A stretch of DNA of 43,400 bases from JBFHRE01 sp036745195 (GTDB lineage Bacteria > Actinomycetota > Acidimicrobiia > Spongiisociales > ZC4RG35): positions 1-43,400 of the forward strand of contig DAIOGO010000006.1 of assembly GCA_036745195.1 (NCBI GenBank). Reading direction: 5' to 3'. The position numbers and the translations under genes are program-made. The notes under the pieces were generated by a model. It had not been told where the DNA came from. It worked only from the letters and a program-made list of their open reading frames with translations, and searched no databases. Within the stretch, counting starts at the first letter, position 1. Every line of letters starts with the position of its first letter. This document shows, one piece after another, positions 31,815 through 40,822 of the stretch.

Positions 31815-32686
31815 CGGAAGTCACACCGAACGTCGCCCTCGACCTGAGGGCGACGTTGCGGCCGCTGTCGCTGGCCTGGGGACGATTCGATCCACAGGGC
31901 TGGTGGCGGGCCTTTCGCACCCCGGACGGCCCTGCCACCCTGTGCATCCACCGCCGGGGGACCGTTGTCTGCGGCGAGACATGGGGCGCCGGGGCGGAGT
32001 GGGTCGCCGGGCGACTGCCAGATCTCATCGGGCTCCGGGACGGCTCCGAGTCGTTCGAGCCCGACCACGGTCCACTCGCCCGGCTCCATCGCCGCCATTC
32101 CGGGAGCCGATTCGGGTCGACCGGTCTCGTGGTCGAGGCGCTGGTGTCTGCCATCGTCGGCCAGAAGGTGACCGGGGCAGAAGCGGCGGCGGGTCTCCGG
32201 GGGTTGACCGAGGCGTTCTCCGAGCCTGCTCCGGGCCCGGCCCCGTTGATGCTCCCACCCGACCCGGCTCTGATGGCGGCCGCTCCCTATCACGTCTATC
32301 ACCCGCTCGGCATCGAACGCCGCCGGGCCGAAGTACTGAGAATGGTGGCGGCGCGAGCCGTCAGGTTGGAGGAGTTGGCGTCGCGGGACTCGGTCTCGGC
32401 CAGGTTGGCGCTCGAGGCGCTTCCCGGAGTGGGTCCGTGGACGTCAGCCGAGACGGTGACCATCAGCCACGGTGATCCCGACGCGGTCAGCGTGGGTGAC
32501 TTCCACCTCAAGCACCAGGTGAGCTGGCACCTCGCAGGCGAGCCGAGGGGCACCGACGAGCGCATGCTCGAGTTGTTGGAGCCCTACCGACCACACCGTG
32601 GGCGGGTCGTGCGCCTCCTCGAGCAGGCTGGGCCGTATCCGCGTTACGGACCTCGCCAGCCGGTGCGCGACATCGGAGCCATCTGA
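31811..32686 (+). CDS. AlkA-like DNA-3-methyladenine glycosylase (HhH-GPD family)
   Basis: A 291-residue base-excision repair glycosylase. The helix-hairpin-helix is LEALPGVGPWTSAETV, and the catalytic Asp lies in AVSVGDFHLKH, about 20 residues later as expected. Upstream, VVEALVSAIVGQKVTGAEA matches the GPD superfamily core helix. There is no FCL iron-sulfur motif, so it is not MutY/Nth-like. I start at GTG 31811, which overlaps the preceding TGA (GTGA) and follows GAAGGGG; an earlier in-frame GTG at 31793 is possible. It shares an operon with the deoC genes; a reason could be nucleoside salvage plus repair, but that is speculation. Confidence 0.85.
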   Translation: MTEVTPNVALDLRATLRPLSLAWGRFDPQGWWRAFRTPDGPATLCIHRRGTVVCGETWGAGAEWVAGRLPDLIGLRDGSESFEPDHGPLARLHRRHSGSRFGSTGLVVEALVSAIVGQKVTGAEAAAGLRGLTEAFSEPAPGPAPLMLPPDPALMAAAPYHVYHPLGIERRRAEVLRMVAARAVRLEELASRDSVSARLALEALPGVGPWTSAETVTISHGDPDAVSVGDFHLKHQVSWHLAGEPRGTDERMLELLEPYRPHRGRVVRLLEQAGPYPRYGPRQPVRDIGAI

Positions 32687-32763
32687 CTTCGATCTCCCTC
32701 GATCAGCCTCCGACGGGTGCTCAAGATCCTCCGATTGGATGCCGATAGGATCGTCAAGCAAAC

Positions 32764-33414
32764 ATGCGCATGCTCATCGCCCTCTTCCTTGCCGCCGCGG
32801 GCGGCTTTGCTCCTCTGGCCCCTGGAACCGGTTTCGAACCGGCCGGTACCGAGGCCTACCGCCAGGACCTGGTCGACGCCGGCTACCGCAACGGTCGGAT
32901 GCCCGACATCCGCCTGATCTCGGTCGGCGGTTGCCTGCTGGAGCGCGACGCCGGCTACCACCTTGCGCTGATGATCGAGGCGGCGACATTTGACGGCATC
33001 TCCCTCAATCCGGGTGACTGCTATCGATCGTTTCCGGAGCAGGCCAACGCCAGAGACTTGCGCTGCCCCGAGGTCGTCAAGGAGCTGTGGGCTCCCGACC
33101 CCGTCACAACCGAGATGGTGTTCATCGGAACGGTTGCCGTTCGCGAGTGCACCGGGCCGCCGATCGCGGTGGCGGGCGCCTCCAATCATGGCTGGGGGCG
33201 AGCGATCGACTTCACCCGGAATGGTCGGGCGTCGATCGGCTGTTACGACGAGGACTTCCGCTGGCTGAAGGAGAATGCCGGTCGTTTCGGGTGGGTCCAT
33301 CCCACCTGGGCCGGATGCGGCCTCTTCAGCGCCGAACCCTGGCACTGGGAGTGGGCCGGGGTGAGGGTGGTTCCGATTCCCATGCCTGTGCTCGAAGTCG
33401 ACAACGCCCAGTAG
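32764..33414 (+). CDS. Secreted M15 (VanY-type) D-alanyl-D-alanine carboxypeptidase-like protein
   Basis: A 216-residue zinc peptidase. The N-terminus MRMLIALFLAAAGGFAPLA acts as a short signal peptide, and the rest is one M15 domain. The motifs are SNHGWGRAIDF (SxHxxGxAxD; zinc His and Asp) and EPWHWEW (zinc His and general base Glu). Such enzymes trim peptidoglycan peptides. A disulfide is possible among its cysteines (GCLLERD, GDCYRS, LRCPE, RECTG, GCYDE, AGCGL). It has its own upstream region (32687-32763), with TAGGAT at 32746-32751 as a possible -10. It converges with an esterase gene with only 4 bases between stops. Confidence 0.87.
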   Translation: MRMLIALFLAAAGGFAPLAPGTGFEPAGTEAYRQDLVDAGYRNGRMPDIRLISVGGCLLERDAGYHLALMIEAATFDGISLNPGDCYRSFPEQANARDLRCPEVVKELWAPDPVTTEMVFIGTVAVRECTGPPIAVAGASNHGWGRAIDFTRNGRASIGCYDEDFRWLKENAGRFGWVHPTWAGCGLFSAEPWHWEWAGVRVVPIPMPVLEVDNAQ

Positions 33415-33418
33415 GGGG

Positions 33419-34336
33419 TTACCGAAGCGATTCGAGAAAGGCGACGACGACGTCGTTGACCACCACCGGCTCGATGACGCCACCGTGTGTCTCGCCCTCG
33501 ATGATCTCCAACGACACCCGACGCCCGGCACCCTCCAGTGCCGTTGATAGCTGCTCGCTCAAGGCCACCGGGACGAGTTCGTCCTCGGTCCCGTGGATGA
33601 TGAGGTAGTCGATGTCGGCGCTGGTGTCCACATAGGTGAAGGGGTTGCCGGCCGCCCACCGTTCAGGGGCATCCTCCAGACTGGCGCCGAAGAGCGGGGC
33701 GATCAGACCGGCCAGCCGGTCGATGTCGTAGGGACCCGCCAGCCCGATGAATCCCTCCACGGCCGCCGGGCCGTACTCGCAGTCTCCCACGAAGGCCTCC
33801 GGGGCCATCGCCGCCAGCAGCGAGAGGTGGGCACCGGCCGAATGACCTCCGGTCGCCAGTGGTCGTGGGGTGGTGGTGTAGGTGCCGGCGGTCGAGCCGG
33901 CGTAGGCGATGGCGCAGGCCACGTCTTCGACCATCTGCGGGAAGGCTCCCCCCTCGCTCATCGTCCGGTACGAGGCGTTGTAGACGACCACTCCCCGAGC
34001 AGCCAGTTCGTTGGCGAGACTGGCGGTGTCGGACGGGGACCCGGTGACCCAACCACCACCGTGGAACAGGACGAGCACCGGCCAGGGGCCGACTTCCGGG
34101 GGGCCATAGACCTCGACCAGGTCGGGCCCGTAGGACTCTTCGGCCAGAAAGTGATCGAGCCGGACCGGCCCGGGCGCGGTGGTCGCCGGTGGGGGAGTGG
34201 TGGTGGTGGTGGTGCCTTGCGTCGAAGCCGTGGTGGTGACGGGGGTGGGAGGAGGGCCGGTGGTCGGCGGCGGCGCCGCGCCGTTGCCGCCTCCACAGGC
34301 GCTCACCAGCACCAGGAGCGGGATCAGCTTCCTCAT
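33419..34336 (-). CDS. Lipoprotein alpha/beta-hydrolase (BD-FAE/HSL-type esterase)
   Basis: A 305-residue surface lipoprotein esterase. The signal peptide ends in lipobox LVSAC, so Cys14 should be lipidated. A Thr/Pro linker follows (residues ~20-55, runs such as TTTTTTPPPATTAP), suggesting an extended, possibly glycosylated tether. The hydrolase domain has the oxyanion loop HGGGWVTG, nucleophile Ser in GGHSAGAH, Asp in GTEDELVP and His in GETHGG, so the triad is complete. The substrate is unknown; carboxylesters are typical. It lies 27 bp downstream of pgl on the same strand. Confidence 0.88.
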   Translation of the reverse strand: MRKLIPLLVLVSACGGGNGAAPPPTTGPPPTPVTTTASTQGTTTTTTPPPATTAPGPVRLDHFLAEESYGPDLVEVYGPPEVGPWPVLVLFHGGGWVTGSPSDTASLANELAARGVVVYNASYRTMSEGGAFPQMVEDVACAIAYAGSTAGTYTTTPRPLATGGHSAGAHLSLLAAMAPEAFVGDCEYGPAAVEGFIGLAGPYDIDRLAGLIAPLFGASLEDAPERWAAGNPFTYVDTSADIDYLIIHGTEDELVPVALSEQLSTALEGAGRRVSLEIIEGETHGGVIEPVVVNDVVVAFLESLR

Positions 34337-34363
34337 CGCCGCCAGTGTATGGATCGCCGCCGG

Positions 34364-35056
34364 CTACCGATCGGCCAGCTCCGAGGCGGCTTCCTGATCG
34401 ACGAGCAGGTGGAGGTTGTCGGACCGCTCAAAGACCGTCCTGATCGGAAACCGACACTCGGGGTCTTCGATGGCCCGTGCCAGCGGCTCGGCCTTCCCAG
34501 CACCGGCCACCAGGACCAGCACCTGGCGGGCGGAAGCGATCAAGTCGAAGGTGGCGGTCAGTCGCCACACCCCGAGCGTCTCGACCCAGTTGGCGACATA
34601 GTGACGGCCGCCCACGTCGAGGGCATGGGTGTCCGGGAAGAGAGATGCCGTGTGCCCGTCGGTCCCCATGCCGAGCAGGATCAGATCGGGGGGAGTGGCG
34701 GCATGCAGACGGCGGAGCGCCGCCTCGTAGTGGGCGGCGGAATCGGCGGCAGTGAGGAATTCGGAGTAACGCGGGCGGTGGAGGCGGGCGGTGGGGCCAA
34801 GGATCTCCTCCACCATCCGACCGTTCGAGTCGGGATGCTGGGGTGGCACCCATCGCTCGTCGGACAGCCACAGCTCCACCCCTTCCCATCCGGCCCGATC
34901 GTGAGCCAGTCGTTGGTAGGTGGAGGCGGGCGTCGATCCGCCCGCCAGCCCGATGGACACCCGCCGCCCGGTCAACGCCTCGGCGGCCACCGCCGCCACC
35001 GCCCGGGCGGCTTGATCGGCCAGTTCCTCTGGGTTCGAGAACACCGTCAACTCCAC
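34364..35056 (-). CDS. pgl: 6-phosphogluconolactonase
   Basis: This 230-residue enzyme hydrolyses 6-phosphoglucono-lactone in the oxidative pentose phosphate pathway. The DevB/SOL-type motifs are clear: IGLAGGSTPASTYQRL, WLSDERWVPPQHPDSN and LILLGMGTDGHTASLFPDT. It starts at GTG 35056. Zwf and Gnd are not in the window, so it is separated from its usual partners. The 44-bp divergent gap to the EEP gene carries both promoters. Confidence 0.92.
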   Translation of the reverse strand: MELTVFSNPEELADQAARAVAAVAAEALTGRRVSIGLAGGSTPASTYQRLAHDRAGWEGVELWLSDERWVPPQHPDSNGRMVEEILGPTARLHRPRYSEFLTAADSAAHYEAALRRLHAATPPDLILLGMGTDGHTASLFPDTHALDVGGRHYVANWVETLGVWRLTATFDLIASARQVLVLVAGAGKAEPLARAIEDPECRFPIRTVFERSDNLHLLVDQEAASELADR

Positions 35057-35100
35057 GAGTGAGGAGGGTACCGCCCGGGTTCCGTAGGCTGATGGATCCC

Positions 35101-35751
35101 ATGCGTCTCGTGACCGCCAACCTGTTCAACGATCGGGCCCAGGCCAGGGCGGTCGAGGAATTGCTCGAGGATGTCCGCCCCGACGTGTTCTGCGCCCAGG
35201 AGTTGGGGCCGGCGGCAGCGGCGGTCCTGCAAGCCGGGTTTCCCTCTGGTCTGATCAACCCGCGCGACGACTGCAACGGTCATGCCCTGGTTGCCCGCAC
35301 CGACATCCGGGTGGAACTCATCGATCTCCCCGCTCGGCCGGGGCTGGTGGTGGTGGTGCCGTCCGGCGGTGTCGAGACCATGATCATCAGCATCCATCTG
35401 AGTAACCCGATCGATGGGTGGAGGGCGCTGCATGAGCGGCGGCGCCAGGTGGATGGGGTGCTTGCCCGCATCGACGGCATCGAGAGGGTCGTCGTGGTCG
35501 GCGACCTGAATGCCACCTCCTGGTGGACCTCGTACCGGCGGCTCCGGTCGGTCCTCACAGACGGGGTTCTCGAATGGTCTCGGCAGGCGTCGGCGAGGGC
35601 GGCGCCCACCTGGGGCCCGTTCCCGAACGGACCCGCCTTGATGCGGATCGACCACGTCCTGACGCGGGGTGTGCGGGTGGATGCGGTGTCCGTGCGCAGG
35701 GTGGCGGGGTCCGATCATCGGGCGCTGGTCGTCGACCTGGAACCGACATGA
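35101..35751 (+). CDS. Endonuclease/exonuclease/phosphatase (EEP) family protein
   Basis: A 216-residue metal-dependent hydrolase of the EEP fold. The N-terminal strand MRLVTANLFN supplies the metal-site Asn, and the Glu is in VFCAQELG. The central motif is VVVGDLNATSW (GDxN) and the C-terminal one GSDHRALVVDL (SDH). Between them, RIDHVLTRG is the usual RIDYI-like strand. No signal peptide. Substrates in the family range from DNA to phospholipids, so function is open. The start is ATG 35101; an ATG at 35092 is in frame. Its stop overlaps the next gene (ATGA). Confidence 0.82.
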   Translation: MRLVTANLFNDRAQARAVEELLEDVRPDVFCAQELGPAAAAVLQAGFPSGLINPRDDCNGHALVARTDIRVELIDLPARPGLVVVVPSGGVETMIISIHLSNPIDGWRALHERRRQVDGVLARIDGIERVVVVGDLNATSWWTSYRRLRSVLTDGVLEWSRQASARAAPTWGPFPNGPALMRIDHVLTRGVRVDAVSVRRVAGSDHRALVVDLEPT

Positions 35752-36368
35752 CGGCCACCACCGTGGAATGGGCCACCGGCCGGAGAACCGAGGTGGTAGC
35801 CCACGGCGGGGACGGAACGCCCGTATTGCTCGCCCACGGCGCCGGGACCGGTCAGCATCACCCGCTCGTGACCGGCCTGGCAATCGCCCTCGTCTCCGTC
35901 GGGCTGCGGGTGTGGACGTTCGACTACCCCTACAAGGCGGAGGGTCGGGGGGCGCCGGACCGGGCAGACACCCTCATTGCATGCCATCGGGCGGTGGCCC
36001 ATCATCTCCGGCAGCACACCGGTCGACCACCGGTTCTTGCCGGGCGCTCGATGGGCGGGCGGATGGCAACGATGGTGGCGGCGGTGGATCATACGGTTCC
36101 GGCGGTGGTCGTCTACGGGTATCCCCTCCACCCTCCCGGCCGGCCGGATCGACTTCGCATCGAGCACCTGCCTGCGGTCACGGCACCAATGCTCTTCATC
36201 CGGGGAGAGCGAGATGTGTTCAGCCAGCCCGAACTCTTCGACGCCTACATCCGGACGCTGGCCGGCGCCACGGTGATCGACGTCGCCGGCGAGGACCACT
36301 CGCTGCGCAAGCCGGCCTCCGTCGGCCTCATCGCCCGTGAGACGAGCGAATTCCTGTCGGGTCTGTGA
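35748..36368 (+). CDS. Alpha/beta-hydrolase (KANL3/TEX30-like small hydrolase)
   Basis: A 206-residue alpha/beta-hydrolase. It has VLLAHGAGTGQHHP (oxyanion loop), the nucleophile in LAGRSMGGRMA, an Asp in RGERDVF and the terminal His in AGEDHSL. The pattern matches the small hydrolase group related to dienelactone hydrolases (KANL3/TEX30 in animals), whose substrates are mostly unknown. It overlaps the EEP gene by 4 bp, so the two are probably co-expressed. Confidence 0.82.
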   Translation: MTATTVEWATGRRTEVVAHGGDGTPVLLAHGAGTGQHHPLVTGLAIALVSVGLRVWTFDYPYKAEGRGAPDRADTLIACHRAVAHHLRQHTGRPPVLAGRSMGGRMATMVAAVDHTVPAVVVYGYPLHPPGRPDRLRIEHLPAVTAPMLFIRGERDVFSQPELFDAYIRTLAGATVIDVAGEDHSLRKPASVGLIARETSEFLSGL

Positions 36369-36378
36369 GGCCCGCACT

Positions 36379-36408
36379 TTGGCGTGGCGGGGCCCGCCCG
36401 ACCATACT
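36379..36408 (+). promoter_or_regulatory. Candidate promoter for rplY-pth
   Basis: TTGGCG at 36379-36384 and CATACT at 36403-36408 are separated by 18 bp, about 30 bp before the L25 start. This is reasonable sigma-70-type spacing in an otherwise GC-rich gap. Confidence 0.4.
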
Positions 36409-36437
36409 CGGTGCCTCATCTTCGTCCAGGAGTCTTC

Positions 36438-37079
36438 ATGGCTGAACAAATCACCCTTCGTGCCGAGCTCGGCCGCCCCACCGGAAGCCGGGCTTCGCGC
36501 CGGATCCGGGAGACCGGAGGCGTTCCGGGCGTGGTCTACGGAAAGGGCCGTGACCCGCTCAACGTGACGGTGGATCACCACGATCTGATGGTGATCATCT
36601 CCCACCACGGCGTGAACGCCCTCATCGCCCTCGACACCGGGTCGGAGCAGATCCTCACCCTCCCCAAGACCGTCGAGCGCCATCCGTTCCGGAACCGCAT
36701 CCGCCACGTGGACTTCATCGGTGTCAATCTCAAAGAGAAGGTCATCACGTTTGTCGGCGTCGTGGTCGTGGGTGACGCCGCCGGAGTCAAGGACGGCGGC
36801 ATCCTCAACCAGATCACCCATACCCTCACCGTCGAGTCGTTGCCGTCCAACATCCCGGCTCACATCGAGGTCGATGTGACCGATCTGGCGATGGGCGGCC
36901 ACATCCGGGCCGAGGATCTGGCCAGCAATCGTGACTTCACGATCCTCGACGACCCCGACACGATGATCGTTCTGGTGGCGGCCCCGGCTGGTGAGGCCGT
37001 GGCGGAGGAGGCCGAAGAGGCTGCCGAGGGCGAGGCTGGACCCGAGACGCCGACGGCCGAGGACAACGCCGCCGAATGA
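36438..37079 (+). CDS. rplY: 50S ribosomal protein L25/CTC
   Basis: A 213-residue long-form L25 (CTC type) that binds 5S rRNA. The N-terminal L25 domain (residues 1-95) has the typical RIRETGGVPGVVYGKG and HVDFIGVN stretches. The TL5 C-terminal beta domain covers ~96-185, and the tail (last ~28 residues) is strongly acidic (AEEAEEAAEGEAG). The start is ATG 36438 after CAGGAG. It overlaps the peptidyl-tRNA hydrolase gene by 4 bp (ATGA), a very common bacterial pairing. Confidence 0.93.
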   Translation: MAEQITLRAELGRPTGSRASRRIRETGGVPGVVYGKGRDPLNVTVDHHDLMVIISHHGVNALIALDTGSEQILTLPKTVERHPFRNRIRHVDFIGVNLKEKVITFVGVVVVGDAAGVKDGGILNQITHTLTVESLPSNIPAHIEVDVTDLAMGGHIRAEDLASNRDFTILDDPDTMIVLVAAPAGEAVAEEAEEAAEGEAGPETPTAEDNAAE

Positions 37080-37651
37080 GCGTGGCGATCGGACTCCGCA
37101 ACCCGGGGCCCGAGTACGCCGGGACCCGTCACAACATCGGATACGAGGTCATCCAGCGGGTCGCCCGCCGGCATGGGGCTCGTTTCAAACGTGGTCCTTC
37201 CCGGACGCGGTCCGAGGTGACCGAAGTGGGCGAAACCGGCCACCGGTTGATGCTGGCCGCCCCCACCACCTACATGAACGACGCCGGTGGTGCAGTCAAG
37301 GCGCTGGTGGCCTACCACAAGGTGCCCTCCACCGCGCTGCTGATCGTTCACGACGACATCGACCTCGCATTTGGCCGGCTCCGCCTCCAGAATGGAGGGG
37401 GCACCGGGGGCCACAACGGCCTCAAGTCCATCGAGGGAGCGCTCGGCACCAGGGACTTCGCCCGACTCAAGATCGGGGTGGGCAGGCCACCCGGGAGCAT
37501 GGATCCGGCCGACTACGTGCTCTCCCGGTTCTCGCCCGCCGAACGGGTTGAGATGGATCTGGTCGTGGAGGATGCCGCCGACGTCATCGAGCAATGGGTG
37601 GTCGATCCGAAACGAGCCCAGGAGCAGGCGGCGCACCGGGTGCCCGGCTGA
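37076..37651 (+). CDS. pth: Peptidyl-tRNA hydrolase
   Basis: This 191-residue enzyme recycles peptidyl-tRNA by cleaving the ester bond. It has GLRNPGPEYAGTRHNIGYE with the catalytic His, PTTYMNDAGGAV with the Asn, VHDDIDLAFGRL with the Asp, and GGGTGGHNGLKSI. The first motif is usually GLGNPG; here the second Gly is Arg, probably harmless. It is translationally coupled to rplY by an ATGA overlap. Confidence 0.93.
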   Translation: MSVAIGLRNPGPEYAGTRHNIGYEVIQRVARRHGARFKRGPSRTRSEVTEVGETGHRLMLAAPTTYMNDAGGAVKALVAYHKVPSTALLIVHDDIDLAFGRLRLQNGGGTGGHNGLKSIEGALGTRDFARLKIGVGRPPGSMDPADYVLSRFSPAERVEMDLVVEDAADVIEQWVVDPKRAQEQAAHRVPG

Positions 37652-37688
37652 CCGAACTACCGTCTTTGCCCTCGGACCGGAGGTGACG

Positions 37689-39173
37689 TTGGCGGAGTTG
37701 GTGGGAGCGCTGGATCAGGGAACGACCAGCACACGGTTCATGGTGTTCGACCGCGGTGGCCGGGTGGTGGCGGCCGACCAGCAGGAGCACACCCAGATCT
37801 TTCCGCGGCCCGGCTGGGTCGAGCATGATCCGATCCAGATACGGGAGCGGATGTGGTCGGTGATCTCGAAGGCGCTCGACAGCGCCCGTCTGACGGCGGC
37901 CGATCTGGCGGCGGTGGGGGTGACCAACCAGCGCGAGACGGCGGTGGTGTGGGATCGGGCGACCGGGATGCCGGTGGCGAATGCGATCGTCTGGCAGGAC
38001 ACCCGAACCGACCAGTTGGTGAAGGACTTGGCCGGATCGGCGGGTTCGGACCGCTTCCGGATGGCGACCGGACTCCCGCTGGCCACCTACTTCTCGGGCC
38101 CCAAGGTCCGCTGGCTGCTGGATCAGGATCCGGCCCTCCGGGCCCGGGCGGAGGCAGGCGAGCTGGCATTTGGCACGATCGACTCCTGGGTGGTCTGGAA
38201 CCTCACCGGCGGAACCGCCCATGTGACCGATGTCACCAACGCCTCTCGCACGATGCTGATGGACATCGGTTCGCTCGAGTGGGATGACGGCCTGTGTGAC
38301 GCCATCGGCGTCCCCAGGGCGATGTTGCCCACCATCGTCGCCTCCTCCGGTGTCGTCTCGTCGGCCACCGGTCCGCTGGCCGACGTCCCCATCGCCGGCA
38401 TCCTCGGTGATCAGCAGGCGGCACTGTTTGGCCAAACCTGCTTCGAAAAAGGGATGGCCAAGAACACCTACGGGACCGGGAACTTCATGCTCCTCAACAC
38501 CGGCGAGAAGCTGGTCCACTCCCGCAACGGTCTGCTCACCACGGTCGCCTACCGGATCGAAGGCCAGGGTGCGGTCTATGCCCTGGAGGGATCGATCGCC
38601 GTCACCGGTTCATTGGTCCAATGGCTGCGCGACAACCTGGGGATCATCTCCTCCTCGGCCGAGGTGGAGACGCTGGCCCGTTCGGTCGACGACAACGGCG
38701 ACGTCTACTTCGTGCCGGCCTTCTCGGGCTTGTTCGCCCCCCACTGGCGATCCGATGCCCGGGGGGTGATCACCGGGTTGACCCGCTTCAACACCAAGGC
38801 CCACCTGGCCCGGGCGGCGCTGGAGGCCACCGCCTTTCAGACGGCGGAAGTGCTCGAAGCCATGAACGCCGACTCGGGAGTGCCTCTCACGGAGATGCGG
38901 GTCGATGGGGGGATGGTGGTCAACGACTTGTTGATGCAGTTCCAGGCAGACATCCTGGGGGTGCCCGTCCTCCGGCCGATGGTGGCCGAGACGACTGCGC
39001 TGGGCGCCGCCTATGCGGCCGGTCTCGCCACCGGGGTGTGGGCCTCACTCGACGATCTCCGCGCCAACTGGGGAGAGGACCGGCGGTGGGTGCCCTCCAT
39101 GAACGCCACGGAGCGGGAGGCGAAGATGGCGAAGTGGCGGATGGCGGTCGAACGGTCCCTCGACTGGGCCTGA
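37689..39173 (+). CDS. glpK: Glycerol kinase
   Basis: This 494-residue FGGY kinase phosphorylates glycerol to sn-glycerol 3-phosphate. It has GALDQGTTSTRF (phosphate loop 1), TNQRETAVVWD, GILGDQQAALFGQ and, near the end, TALGAAYAAGLATGVW. I choose TTG 37689 as start, because it gives the family-typical MAELVGALDQGTTS and sits 5 bases after GGAGG at 37679-37683. GTG 37701 is the alternative. It is convergent with the glycerol-3-phosphate dehydrogenase gene, the next step of the pathway, rather than in an operon with it. No glycerol facilitator is in view. Confidence 0.94.
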   Translation: MAELVGALDQGTTSTRFMVFDRGGRVVAADQQEHTQIFPRPGWVEHDPIQIRERMWSVISKALDSARLTAADLAAVGVTNQRETAVVWDRATGMPVANAIVWQDTRTDQLVKDLAGSAGSDRFRMATGLPLATYFSGPKVRWLLDQDPALRARAEAGELAFGTIDSWVVWNLTGGTAHVTDVTNASRTMLMDIGSLEWDDGLCDAIGVPRAMLPTIVASSGVVSSATGPLADVPIAGILGDQQAALFGQTCFEKGMAKNTYGTGNFMLLNTGEKLVHSRNGLLTTVAYRIEGQGAVYALEGSIAVTGSLVQWLRDNLGIISSSAEVETLARSVDDNGDVYFVPAFSGLFAPHWRSDARGVITGLTRFNTKAHLARAALEATAFQTAEVLEAMNADSGVPLTEMRVDGGMVVNDLLMQFQADILGVPVLRPMVAETTALGAAYAAGLATGVWASLDDLRANWGEDRRWVPSMNATEREAKMAKWRMAVERSLDWA

Positions 39174-39188
39174 CACCGCCTAGGTCAG
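39170..39188. terminator. Short inverted repeat at the convergent glpK/glpD ends
   Basis: CTGAC (39170-39174) and GTCAG (39184-39188) include the TGA stops of both genes. Only 5 bp, so weak alone; it repeats the layout seen at 5534-5626 and 24928-24961. Confidence 0.3.
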
Positions 39189-40816
39189 AGCGCCTCGGCG
39201 ACGAGCTCTCGTTCGTGCCGTTCGACCTCGGCGGTGATCTGCGCCGGGCTCCAACCGAGTTCTTTGCCCATCACCGCCGCGATCTGGGGCGCGTCATGGC
39301 GGGCGTGGTCGGTGGTGAACCAGGCGAGGTGGGTCCGGCGCAGTGTGACGTCGCTGACACCCACCGCCCCCTCGTGGCGGACCGCATAGACGGCGTCGGC
39401 CAGGCTGGAACGACCGTCTCCCATCGTCGTGGCCATCGCCGGGTCTGCTTCGACGATCCGGGCGATGGCTTCGGATTCGGTTCCGTAGCGGGCGATGGTC
39501 GGTTGGACTGCGCTGGCGGCGAGCCCCGCCTCCCGCAGCCGTCTGGCCATCTCGGCAGGCGATCCGTTGGCGCCCACCAGCGGGATCGCCCCGGTGTTCG
39601 AGCGAGTCGGGAGGCGGAGTGCGCTCGCCATCACGTCGCCCACTTCGGCCGCGATCCTGCGATAGGTCGTCAGTTTGCCGCCCGCCACCTGCACGTACCG
39701 GTCAACCGGTTGCTCGATCACGTGCTCACGCGAAACCTTTGCCGTCGAGCCGTTGTCGGACGCCTTGAGGGCCCGTAACCCGGCAAAGGAGGCGATCGGA
39801 GCGAAGTCGGGCACGTCGAGGTACCGCTTCACGTGCCGGACCAGATACTCGACGTCCTCCGGCCGGGCGGTGGGGTGCTCGGGGTCTTCGGCGTACCCGG
39901 TGTCGGTCGTCCCGATCATCGAGTGGCCCAACCAGGGGACGATGTACATCACTCGACCATCGTCGGTCTCGGGCAGCACCAGCGCCCGCCCGTCCAAGCC
40001 GAGCGCCCCGGGGGCGGCCAGAAGGTGGGTTCCCTTCGATCGGGTGAGTCGCAGCGGGCGAACCGTATCCATCCCGGGGGGGTCGAAGGCGCCGGTGGCC
40101 GCCACCACACCGCGGGTCTCGACGGTGAACCGCTCACCCGACAGTCCGTCGGCCACCGTCAGCCTGAATCCGGCGTCCGCCGGCTGGATGGATTCCACCT
40201 CGGCCCGGGTGACGGCGACCGCATCGAAACGATCGACCGCGGTCTTGGCCACCGTGACCACCAGCCTGGCGTCGTCGGTCTGGGCGTCGGAGTAGACGAA
40301 CCCACCTTTGAGCCCGTCGCGTTTGAGCAGCGGCATCATCTCGGCGATGGTCCCCGATGCCACCCGGCGGTGACGATCACCGGGCCGGCCGACCCCGCCG
40401 AGAACGTCGTAGAGCGTGAGCCCGGCCCGCAACGCCAGCGGCGCCCTCCACCCGGTAGCTGCCCAGGCGGGGGCGTCGGCGATGCCGTATTGCTCGTAGA
40501 GGGGTATCACGAACTCGAGTGGCTCGAACAGAAAGTCGGCGATGCGTGCGAGCACCTTCTGTTCTCGCAATCCCTCGGACACGAGCTGGAAGTGCATTTG
40601 GGGCAGGTAACGAATTCCCCCATGGAACAACTTGGTGGATCGCGATGACGTGCCCTGGGCGAGGTCGGAGCGCTCCACCAACGCCACCCGGAGACCGCGC
40701 CCGGCAAGATCCAGGGCCGTGCCGGAGCCGATCACCCCACCGCCGATGACGATCACATCGAAGGGCGACTCGGACCGAAGCCGGGCGAGATGATCTGCTC
40801 TGGTCCAGGTGGTCAC
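39185..40816 (-). CDS. glpD: Aerobic glycerol-3-phosphate dehydrogenase
   Basis: This 543-residue FAD enzyme oxidises glycerol 3-phosphate to dihydroxyacetone phosphate and feeds the quinone pool at the membrane surface. It has VIGGGVIGSGTALDLAGRG (FAD), SSRSTKLFHGGIRYL (FAD and substrate), TRSKGTHLL and WLGHSMIGTTDTGY, plus a C-terminal DAO_C domain from about residue 390. I take GTG 40816 (VTTWTRADHLARL) as start. TATCCT ends 6 bases before it and no Shine-Dalgarno is seen, so the mRNA is probably leaderless; a TTG at 40849 is a weak alternative. Confidence 0.92.
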   Translation of the reverse strand: MTTWTRADHLARLRSESPFDVIVIGGGVIGSGTALDLAGRGLRVALVERSDLAQGTSSRSTKLFHGGIRYLPQMHFQLVSEGLREQKVLARIADFLFEPLEFVIPLYEQYGIADAPAWAATGWRAPLALRAGLTLYDVLGGVGRPGDRHRRVASGTIAEMMPLLKRDGLKGGFVYSDAQTDDARLVVTVAKTAVDRFDAVAVTRAEVESIQPADAGFRLTVADGLSGERFTVETRGVVAATGAFDPPGMDTVRPLRLTRSKGTHLLAAPGALGLDGRALVLPETDDGRVMYIVPWLGHSMIGTTDTGYAEDPEHPTARPEDVEYLVRHVKRYLDVPDFAPIASFAGLRALKASDNGSTAKVSREHVIEQPVDRYVQVAGGKLTTYRRIAAEVGDVMASALRLPTRSNTGAIPLVGANGSPAEMARRLREAGLAASAVQPTIARYGTESEAIARIVEADPAMATTMGDGRSSLADAVYAVRHEGAVGVSDVTLRRTHLAWFTTDHARHDAPQIAAVMGKELGWSPAQITAEVERHERELVAEAL

Positions 40817-40822
40817 GAGGCG

